A DNA stretch of 16,006 nt from Candidatus Caccousia avistercoris (GTDB lineage: Bacteria; Bacillota; Clostridia; Oscillospirales; Acutalibacteraceae), in NCBI GenBank assembly GCA_018715025.1, contig DVMK01000009.1, positions 1 through 16,006 on the forward strand, in the 5' to 3' direction. The notes under the pieces were generated by a model. That model did not search any database and was not told where the DNA came from. It saw only the letters and a program-made list of their open reading frames with translations. The position numbers and the translations under genes are program-made. Every line of letters starts with the position of its first letter. Position 1 is the first letter of the stretch. This document shows positions 6,844 through 12,374 of the stretch, one piece after another.

Positions 6844-8069
6844 AGGAAATCACCGCTTTTCTGAATGGCGGCCGCCCGGGAAACCTCAGCCGCCAATGGG
6901 ATACCTGCCGGGCACGCGGCCGTACAGGCGGCGCAGGAGATGCACTTCTGCGCGTGGAGAAGGAGGAAGGGGTTCACCTTCTCCTGGTGAAGGGCCTCGT
7001 GGATCTCCCAGGGAAGGATGCCCTGGGGGCAGATTTCGGCGCACCGGCCGCAGCCCACGCAGGCGTATTGCCGGCGCTTGGGCAGCCGCTGCAGCGCCGT
7101 AAGGCACCGGGCCGTCAGGGGCAGGGGCGCGTCCAGGCTGGTGAGGGAAACGCCCAGGTGGGCGGCCCCCACGTACACCAGAGAAGCGTCCGGCAGAAGG
7201 CCGCACTTCTCCAGCAAAAGCCGGGCGGGGGCCCCCGCCGGGAAGCGGATGTTTTTCGGCCGGCGCACCCCGTCCCCCGCCACGGTGGCCACGCCCCAGG
7301 TTTGGGGCACGCCCTCCATGGCGGCGGCCAGGGCGGCCAGGGCCTGGGGCCCCAGCAGGGCGGGGGTTTCCCCCTTCTTCCGCAGGCGGCGCAGCAAAAA
7401 GGCCCGGGCCGGGTAGGGGCCGTCTGCCGTCTCGATCCGCAGGCCCGAGGCCTTGCCCCGCAGCAGCCGGGCCTCCCGGCTGTCGGCGGCGGCCAGGCCA
7501 ATCTCTTTTGCGCCGCACACAGAGGCGGCCAGGTGCAGGCCCTTCAGCACCTGCTGGGTTTCCTCCCGCAGGACGGCGCAGGCGGAGGAGCACCAGGGGT
7601 CGTCCTCCACGCCGCAGGCCAGCAGCAGCCCGGCCTGCTGGCGGCGCAGCCGGTACAGCTCCTGGTACAGGGGGCGGCCCGTCAGCTCGTCGGCAATCCC
7701 GGCGGCTGCGGCGGCCCGCAGCACCTGCTCCGCCTGGCTGCCCCCGGCGGGGGGCGGCGTTTCGGCCTGTTCCCCGGCCTTGCCGCGCCGGAACCCGGCG
7801 CACCACACCTGCCCCAGCAGAGGGACCCCGCGCACCTCCATGGCGGTAATGGAACCGGCCGCGGGGGCGTGGGCCGCCGGGGCGTATTTGGGCGCGCTCA
7901 GCGCCTGGTACTGCTTCACCCGGCCGCCAGCTTCCGCCAGCCGCGCGGCGCTCTGCTCCGCGCCCGGCAGGGGAATCCACAGCGTTTCCGGCAGGGGCAG
8001 CGTTTCCACCGGCCCGGCCAGGGAGCCCTCCCGGCGGGCCTCCATCCGGTAGCCCTGCAAAATCGGCAT
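6840..8069 (-). CDS. rnfC: RnfC-like subunit retaining only the two ferredoxin clusters
   Basis: This encodes 409 aa, near the short end of clostridial RnfC (about 430-450). Order: a barrel-sandwich N-terminus (about 20-90, including VKQYQALSAPKYAPAAHAPAAG), a degenerate NuoF/RnfC-like Rossmann region (about 110-220), an SLBB-like segment (VATVAGDGVRRPKNIRFPAGAP, 260-281) and two C-terminal [4Fe-4S] motifs with Cys337, 340, 343, 347 and Cys376, 379, 382, 386. Standard RnfC binds FMN and NADH through GxGGAGFPTxVKL, the NAAECEPY stretch and YPxGGEKQL. The matching places here read AAGIADELTGRPLYQEL, ACGVEDDPWC and YPARAFLL, so this site looks lost. The ATG at 8069 has AAAGGAGGG upstream and starts 17 bp after the rpe stop. 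It is predicted to be peripheral to the membrane, docking on the D/E/A proteins. Confidence 0.85.
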   Translation of the reverse strand: MPILQGYRMEARREGSLAGPVETLPLPETLWIPLPGAEQSAARLAEAGGRVKQYQALSAPKYAPAAHAPAAGSITAMEVRGVPLLGQVWCAGFRRGKAGEQAETPPPAGGSQAEQVLRAAAAAGIADELTGRPLYQELYRLRRQQAGLLLACGVEDDPWCSSACAVLREETQQVLKGLHLAASVCGAKEIGLAAADSREARLLRGKASGLRIETADGPYPARAFLLRRLRKKGETPALLGPQALAALAAAMEGVPQTWGVATVAGDGVRRPKNIRFPAGAPARLLLEKCGLLPDASLVYVGAAHLGVSLTSLDAPLPLTARCLTALQRLPKRRQYACVGCGRCAEICPQGILPWEIHEALHQEKVNPFLLLHAQKCISCAACTAACPAGIPLAAEVSRAAAIQKSGDFL

Positions 8070-8086
8070 ACCTGCAATCCCTCCTT

Positions 8087-8749
8087 TTATCTGGCGGCGG
8101 CCGCCTTCTCCTTCAGCGCCCGAATAGCCTGGGCCGCGTCGGGCGCTTTGAACACGCCGGTGCCGGCCACGCACACGTCCACCCCGGCCAGGGCGGCCTG
8201 GCCGATGGTGTCCAGGTTTACGCCGCCGTCGATCTGCACCAGCAGCTCCTTGCCCTGCCGCCGGGCCTGCTCTTTCAGAAGCTTCACCTTTTCCAGCATG
8301 GGGGCCTGGAAGGACTGGCCGCCGAAGCCGGGCTCCACCGTCATGACCAGCACCATGTCGAGGCTTTTCAGGTAGGGGTACAGCCGCTCCGCCGGGGTGG
8401 CGGGCTTCAGGGAGGCGGCGGCCCTGCAGCCGGCGGCGTGGATTTTTTCAATGATCTCCTCCGGGTCGCCCTCCGACTCCACGTGGAAGGTGATGCCGTC
8501 CGCCCCGGCCCTGGCGAAATCCGCCAGGTAGCGCAGGGGCTCCCGGATCATCAGGTGTACGTCGAAAAACACATCCGTACAGGGGCGTATAGCCTGAATG
8601 ACCGGCGCGCCGAAGGTGATGTTGGGCACAAAATTTCCGTCCATCACGTCCAGGTGAATCATGTCCGCGCCGGACTGGGCCATGCGGCGGGTTTCTTCTC
8701 CCAGCCGGGAAAAGTCGGAAGCGAGCATGGAAGGGGCAATCTGCATCAT
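8087..8749 (-). CDS. rpe: Ribulose-phosphate 3-epimerase
   Basis: This encodes 220 aa, the normal Rpe length, as one TIM barrel. Rpe interconverts ribulose-5-phosphate and xylulose-5-phosphate in the cytosolic pentose phosphate pathway. The metal and catalytic residues are all visible: His32, Asp34 and Asp37 in HLDVMDG, His65 in FDVHLM, and Asp174 in VQIDGGV. Asp34 and Asp174 are the acid/base pair. The phosphate-binding EPGFGGQ loop lies at 139-145 and VAGTGVF at 194-200. Two ATGs are adjacent; the first (8749) is chosen because AGGAGG lies 10 nt before it. The same frame stays open far upstream, but that is only a lack of stops opposite the methylase gene. Rpe is the first gene of the operon, with rnfC starting 17 bp after its stop; the usual clostridial neighbours (rsgA, thiN) are not here. 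Confidence 0.96.
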   Translation of the reverse strand: MMQIAPSMLASDFSRLGEETRRMAQSGADMIHLDVMDGNFVPNITFGAPVIQAIRPCTDVFFDVHLMIREPLRYLADFARAGADGITFHVESEGDPEEIIEKIHAAGCRAAASLKPATPAERLYPYLKSLDMVLVMTVEPGFGGQSFQAPMLEKVKLLKEQARRQGKELLVQIDGGVNLDTIGQAALAGVDVCVAGTGVFKAPDAAQAIRALKEKAAAAR

Positions 8750-8848
8750 GGTAAAGTATCCTCCTTGCATTCGTTGGAATCTGAAGTATAATAAAATGGA
8801 ACCGCTGGTATTTGTGGAACCATGGCGCCTGCCAAAGGGGGAAGAGAG

Positions 8849-9025
8849 ATGGAAGCTGTCAGCGAAGGCCCGGCCTACCGGCAGGAGCTGCTCCGTTTTC
8901 TGGCCGGGGAGCTGCGCCCCCGAAGCTGCCAGGGCCGGCCGCCTGCAGAAGCTGTCGGACTTTTTTCCGGCTGGATTTTTACCCAGATGGAAACAGCTGA
9001 CGTTCTTCCCTACCATTCTACATGA
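8849..9025 (+). CDS. Possible small protein or gene remnant (58 aa), doubtful
   Basis: A 58-codon frame starts at an ATG with a purine-rich site (AAAGGGGGAAGAGAG) and is followed, after about 70 bp, by a plus-strand terminator-like hairpin. The first 20 or so codons (EGPAYRQELLRFLAGELRP) have the codon use of the neighbouring genes. The rest is less gene-like, and another frame continues more smoothly (LQKLSDFF...), so this may be a frameshifted remnant. I do not recognise the protein. It lies antisense to the predicted leader of rpe. Confidence 0.2.
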   Translation: MEAVSEGPAYRQELLRFLAGELRPRSCQGRPPAEAVGLFSGWIFTQMETADVLPYHST

Positions 9026-9043
9026 AATCTTCCAAAATTTCAA
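9015..9043 (-). promoter_or_regulatory. Minus-strand promoter, probably for the rpe-rnf operon
   Basis: On the minus strand, TTGAAA (9038-9043) and TAGAAT (9015-9020) are separated by exactly 17 bp. This is a better match than anything nearer to rpe, although the ATTATACT box around 8785-8793 could give a second, shorter transcript. The predicted leader runs about 257 nt to the rpe start at 8749. Confidence 0.5.
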
Positions 9044-9058
9044 ACCCGGCCGCGAAGC

Positions 9059-9125
9059 TTTTCCCCGGCAGGCTTTGCGCCGGGCGGGAAAAGGCGGCTG
9101 CCGGGGAAGGCCGCCGCGATTTTTC
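9059..9125 (+). terminator. Tandem hairpins ending in a T-run
   Basis: The first hairpin joins TTTTCCCCGGC (about 9060) to GCCGGGCGGGAAAA (ending about 9092) with a small bulge. The second joins GGCGGC (9093-9098) to GCCGCC (9110-9115) and is followed by GCGATTTTTC. The second has the form of a plus-strand intrinsic terminator and ends where the methylase promoter begins. It may insulate the methylase from upstream transcription. Confidence 0.5.
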
Positions 9126-9154
9126 TTGTGGCGGGCGAACAAATGTGTTACAAT
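9126..9154 (+). promoter_or_regulatory. Promoter of the methylase-endonuclease pair
   Basis: TTGTGG (9126-9131) and TACAAT (9149-9154) are separated by exactly 17 bp. The predicted leader to the ATG at 9206 is about 45 nt. Confidence 0.6.
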
Positions 9155-9205
9155 AATACGGCAAGAAACGACAGGCGGGGGCGACCCGCGGGAAGGGGAG
9201 AGAGC

Positions 9206-10048
9206 ATGGCGCGGAAACGGGATAAACTGGCGGCGCCGGTGGTGAAGTGGGTGGGGGGAAAACGCCAGCTTCTGGAGGCCTTCGGCCCCCTGCTGCCCAA
9301 ACGGATCCCGGTGTACTGCGAGCCGTTCCTGGGCGGCGGCGCGCTGCTGTTCCACCTGCAGCCTTCGGTGGCCTATGTGAACGACGTGAACGGGGAGCTG
9401 ATCAATCTGTACCAGGTTATCCAGCGGGAGGCGGACGCCCTGGTGGAGGAGCTGCGCTCTTACCGGAACGAGGCGGAATTCTTCTATTCCGTCCGGGACT
9501 GGGACCGGGACCCCCAGGCCTATGCCCGGCTGAGCCCGGTGAAGCGGGCGGCCCGCATTGTGTACTTGAACAAGACCTGCTACAACGGGCTGTTCCGGGT
9601 GAACAGCTCCGGCGAGTTCAACACGCCCTTCGGCCACTACAAGAACCCCAACATTGTAAACGAGGAAGGGCTGCGGGCGGTGAGCCGCTACTTCAACCGG
9701 GCCCAGATCCATTTTTCCAACACAGACTACGCCCAGGTGCTGGCGGGCCTGCCCAAAAACGCCTTCGTCTACCTGGACCCGCCCTACGACCCCCTCTCTG
9801 ACACCGCCAATTTCACCGGCTACGCCAAATCCGGCTTTGGCCGGGACGAGCAGATCCGCCTGCGGGAGTGCTGCGACGAGCTGAACCGGCGGAAAATCAA
9901 GTTCATGCTTTCCAACTCCGCCACAGATTTTATCAAGGATCAGTATAAAAAATATCATATCACGGTGGTGCGGGCCAGACGGGCCGTGAACTCCAACCCC
10001 ACCCGCAGGGGCCAGGTGGATGAGGTGGTCATCCGCAATTATGAGTAG
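9206..10048 (+). CDS. dam: Dam-family (D12 class) DNA adenine N6-methyltransferase
   Basis: This encodes 280 aa, typical for Dam/DpnM-type enzymes. Motif order is that of the D12 (alpha) class: KWVGGKRQLL (14-23), the SAM-binding EPFLGGGALLF (39-49), the NDVNGELINLYQ stretch (59-70), NKTCYNGLFRVNSSGEFN (122-139) and the catalytic DPPY (191-194); the C-terminus has the usual VDEVVIRNY. It transfers a methyl group from SAM to adenine N6; this family most often recognises GATC, though the target is not proved by sequence alone. The ATG at 9206 follows GGAAGGGGAG at a good distance; an ORF start at 9128 would overlap the promoter and is rejected. The next gene begins inside its last 8 nt, which argues for a restriction-modification partner rather than an orphan regulatory Dam. 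Confidence 0.93.
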   Translation: MARKRDKLAAPVVKWVGGKRQLLEAFGPLLPKRIPVYCEPFLGGGALLFHLQPSVAYVNDVNGELINLYQVIQREADALVEELRSYRNEAEFFYSVRDWDRDPQAYARLSPVKRAARIVYLNKTCYNGLFRVNSSGEFNTPFGHYKNPNIVNEEGLRAVSRYFNRAQIHFSNTDYAQVLAGLPKNAFVYLDPPYDPLSDTANFTGYAKSGFGRDEQIRLRECCDELNRRKIKFMLSNSATDFIKDQYKKYHITVVRARRAVNSNPTRRGQVDEVVIRNYE

Positions 10049-11342
10049 CGGGAAGGGCGGGGGCAAGAACGACCAGGCCTGGGAGGCCATCTTCCTCCGC
10101 TACCAGGTGCTGGAGGCCGTGGAGCGCCAGGGCAGCTTCCGCATCTCTGCCGACCAGATCCGGGAGTACCGGGAGCCCCGCCTGATGGCGAAGTTCGACC
10201 ACCGGGCCAACCTGCCGCAGATCTTCGCCCAGCACCGGCTGGCCATTCTCCCCGTCTCACGGGGGGATTACCTGATTGCGCCCTTTGAGGCGTACCGGAC
10301 CTTTGAGGAGCCCGCGGCCCAGGTGCAACGCTTTTCCCTGCCCGCTTCCCTGGAAAGCCTGGACGCCGGGTACATCCCCAGCGAGGCCATCGCCCTGAAC
10401 TGCGCCCTGGCCGCGGGAATTTTGGGGGATTTTCTGGGGGAGGACCGGCTGACGCCCACCGTGTCGGGGCGGATGCATTCCGACAGCTTTTCCTTCCAGA
10501 TTGAAACGGCCGCCGGGGGGCTGCTGCCGGTGGAGGTGGACCGCTCTCAGATTGAGATTGACGCAGCCCTGGAGGGGGCCCGCAGCCTTGCCCTGCTGGA
10601 GGCGAAGCGCGACCTGGCGGAGGATTTTCTGGTGCGCCAGCTGTACTACCCCTTCCGGGCCTGGAACGGGCGGGTGCACAAGCGGGTGCGGCCCGTGTTC
10701 CTGGTGTACTCCAACGGGATTTTCCGGCTGTACGAGTACGAATTCACCGACCCGGGGCGCTACAATTCCCTGCGCCTGGTGCAGCAGAAAAACTACAGCC
10801 TGGAGGACACCAGCTTCACCCAGCGAGACCTGCTGGATGCGCTGGAGGCGGCCCGCCCTGAGCCGGAGCCCCCCGTGACCTTCCCCCAGGCCAACCGGTT
10901 CGACCGGGTGGTGAACCTGTGCGAGCTGCTGCAGGCCCAGGAGCTCACCCCCGAGGAGGTGACGGCCGCCTACGACTTCAACAGCCGCCAGACCAGCTAC
11001 TACACCGCCGCGGGCCGGTACCTGGGCCTGCTGGAAAAGGACGGCCCCCGCTTCCGCCTTACGGAGGAGGGCCGCCGCCTGATGGCCCTGGGCTACCGGA
11101 AGCGCCAGGCGGCCCTGTGCGGCCTCATCCTGCGCCACCAGCCCTTCCGCGAGCTTCTCCGCTTTGCCCTGCGGGAGGGCCGCCCCCCCGCCGCAGAGGA
11201 AGCCGCCGCCCTCATGGCCCCCATGGAGCTGCGCGGCGTGGGCAGCCGCGCCACCCTGCTGCGCAGGGCCTCCACCGCCGCCCGCTGGGTGGGCTGGATG
11301 CTGGGCCTCACCGCCGCCTGCGGCGGACAGCTGTCCTTTTAA
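10041..11342 (+). CDS. Putative type II restriction endonuclease, PD-(D/E)XK fold
   Basis: This encodes 433 aa. A central region carries a PD-(D/E)XK-type signature, IEIDAALEG (171-179) then LALLEAKRD (183-191), giving Asp174 and Glu187-x-Lys189 as the likely metal-binding and catalytic residues. It is followed by QLYYPFRAW and a segment (218-240) resembling nuclease-core strands. The N-terminus (about 12-60) looks like a helical DNA-binding domain, and about 285-350 reads as a winged helix (LTPEEVTAAYDFNSRQTSYY, then LGLLEK and FRLTEEGRRLM). The ATG at 10041 lies within the last 8 nt of the methylase gene and has a weak ribosome site, so translation is probably coupled. The function is inferred from the nuclease motif and the tight linkage to the methylase. 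Base composition matches the neighbours, giving no sign of recent transfer. Confidence 0.75.
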   Translation: MSSGKGGGKNDQAWEAIFLRYQVLEAVERQGSFRISADQIREYREPRLMAKFDHRANLPQIFAQHRLAILPVSRGDYLIAPFEAYRTFEEPAAQVQRFSLPASLESLDAGYIPSEAIALNCALAAGILGDFLGEDRLTPTVSGRMHSDSFSFQIETAAGGLLPVEVDRSQIEIDAALEGARSLALLEAKRDLAEDFLVRQLYYPFRAWNGRVHKRVRPVFLVYSNGIFRLYEYEFTDPGRYNSLRLVQQKNYSLEDTSFTQRDLLDALEAARPEPEPPVTFPQANRFDRVVNLCELLQAQELTPEEVTAAYDFNSRQTSYYTAAGRYLGLLEKDGPRFRLTEEGRRLMALGYRKRQAALCGLILRHQPFRELLRFALREGRPPAAEEAAALMAPMELRGVGSRATLLRRASTAARWVGWMLGLTAACGGQLSF

Positions 11343-11381
11343 GGAAAAAGAAGCGGCGCGCCGCAGCTGCAGAAACAGAAG

Positions 11382-11429
11382 CGCCGCGCCGAAACTGGAA
11401 TGGTTCCAGATCCGGCGCGGCGTGTTTTT
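11382..11429 (+). terminator. Strong intrinsic terminator of the restriction-modification operon
   Basis: A perfect 10-bp stem (CGCCGCGCCG at 11382-11391 and CGGCGCGGCG at 11413-11422) encloses a second perfect stem (CTGGAA/TTCCAG around TGG) and is followed by TGTTTTTCC. A 12-bp self-complementary palindrome GCGGCGCGCCGC (11353-11364) just upstream can pair with either arm. The structure also lies past the end of the convergent gene at 11439 and could stop that transcript too. Confidence 0.8.
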
Positions 11430-11438
11430 CCGTGTCTG

Positions 11439-12194
11439 TTACCCGGCGGAAGAGGTCTCCACGGCGGCCTCCGGGGTGACGACCGTTCCGCTCACCATGT
11501 TCTCGTACAGGGCCTTGGCGCCCAGGTAGTACTCGGGCCGCTCCTCCACCAGGGACTGGCGGATGTCCCGCAGGGAGATGCTGAAATCCTGCAGGTACTG
11601 GCCGATCTCCGTCCCCTCCAGCGCCTTGCACTCAGAAACGGGCAGCCGCATGTTTTCGTAGTCGGTGGCCCCCTCCGGCACGCTGGAGCCGTCCAGGTAG
11701 GCGAACATGCCTTCTTCGGTCACATAAGCAGCGAAGGAGGTGTCGTCGGTAAAGTAGATGTACGAGTCCCCCGTCTGCAGATCCCCCATGAATTTTGTCA
11801 TCGAGGCCATCTGCACATTGGGATCCACGTTCTCTGCCGCCGCCCCCTGGGCAATGTCAAATGTGTTTACCTGCACCACCACCTGGCCGTCCCCGTTCAA
11901 ATCCTCCCCATAGGGGGCCAGGGCGTCCGCCAGGTACTCCGCCGCATCGTAGGCGATGGTCTGCGAGCTGAGGATTGCCACGTTGTAGTCCGGCTCCACC
12001 TTGGTGGCCAGGTCGTAGATCATATACCCCACCAGAATGGCCGCCAGCGTCCCGATAATCACGTGCTTTTTATGGTAAAACCAGAAATTGTCCCACTTAT
12101 CCTTGGGGGTCTTCAAGGTGATCTCCGCGCCCTCGCGGTTGATCTCCTCCTCCCCTGCGTGAAGAAGATACCGTTCCCTTGCCAACCGAATCAC
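11439..12194 (-). CDS. Single-pass membrane protein with a calcium-loop-like motif, function unknown
   Basis: This encodes 251 aa. A charged N-terminus (1-43, KDKWDNFWFYHKKH at 31-44) precedes one transmembrane helix (about 45-62, VIIGTLAAILVGYMIYDL), and the remaining ~190 residues should lie outside. The outer domain contains DLNGDGQVVVQV (98-109), which has the D-x-N-x-D-G-x-V spacing of dockerin or EF-hand-like calcium loops. I recall similar hypothetical proteins with this TM plus DLNGDG plan in gut Clostridia, but no defined function. There are no catalytic motifs I recognise. Start: GTG at 12194 gives the full frame but has AGGGA directly against it; a TTG at 12185 has AGGGAG 8 nt upstream and may be the real start. 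It stands alone with its own good promoter. Confidence 0.8.
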   Translation of the reverse strand: MIRLARERYLLHAGEEEINREGAEITLKTPKDKWDNFWFYHKKHVIIGTLAAILVGYMIYDLATKVEPDYNVAILSSQTIAYDAAEYLADALAPYGEDLNGDGQVVVQVNTFDIAQGAAAENVDPNVQMASMTKFMGDLQTGDSYIYFTDDTSFAAYVTEEGMFAYLDGSSVPEGATDYENMRLPVSECKALEGTEIGQYLQDFSISLRDIRQSLVEERPEYYLGAKALYENMVSGTVVTPEAAVETSSAG

Positions 12195-12266
12195 TCCCTG
12201 GGCCTGCTGGCGTTCTTTGCCGCCTTATTTCATCAAACAGCCCTATCTTTTGTATAAAACAGTTCT

Positions 12267-12296
12267 ATTATAGCCCGGAGATCCTGGGTAAGTCAA
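12267..12296 (-). promoter_or_regulatory. Promoter of the membrane-protein gene
   Basis: On the minus strand, TTGACT (12291-12296) and a consensus TATAAT (12267-12272) are separated by 18 bp. This is the closest match to consensus in the window and suggests substantial constitutive expression. The leader is about 66 nt. Confidence 0.75.
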
Positions 12297-12374
12297 CGGC
12301 TTTTTCCCGGTTCCCACAAATTTCACAGGACGTTCACACAACGTACTCTTTTTCCTGCGGCCTTCCGTGCCGCC

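Larger units (their letters stand above)
8750..9205. other. 456-bp divergent intergenic region between rpe and the methylase
   Basis: This gap contains, from left to right, a possible weak rpe promoter with ATTATACT near 8785-8793, a direct repeat TGGAACC (8797-8803 and 8815-8821, 18-bp period), a doubtful plus-strand ORF (8849-9025), a good minus-strand promoter (9015-9043), two tandem hairpins (9059-9125) and the methylase promoter (9126-9154). The minus-strand promoter implies a leader of about 257 nt before rpe. I looked for a T-box or other known riboswitch core in that leader and did not recognise one. Confidence 0.55.

Noticed and set aside
6828..8375. Long plus-strand open frame opposite rnfC and rpe.
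   Set aside because: It is a composition shadow; the minus-strand genes carry clear family motifs and ribosome sites.
8750..9005. T-box or known riboswitch in the predicted rpe leader.
   Set aside because: I found no T-box GGTGGNACCGCG core and no recognisable riboswitch core by eye.
9206..10048. GATC avoidance as support for a GATC-specific nuclease.
   Set aside because: GATC occurs several times in this stretch, including inside the methylase gene, so there is no visible avoidance. A methylating host would not need it, so it is uninformative.
8087..10090. A 667-codon open frame on the minus strand running through rpe and opposite the methylase gene.
   Set aside because: Only the last 220 codons (rpe, from 8749) look like protein. 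The rest is antisense to the methylase and intergenic region and is open because GC-rich codon use leaves few stops.
9206..11342. Restriction-modification pair as part of a recently acquired island.
   Set aside because: Base composition and codon use match the flanking genes, and no integrase, transposase, tRNA or direct repeats border it.
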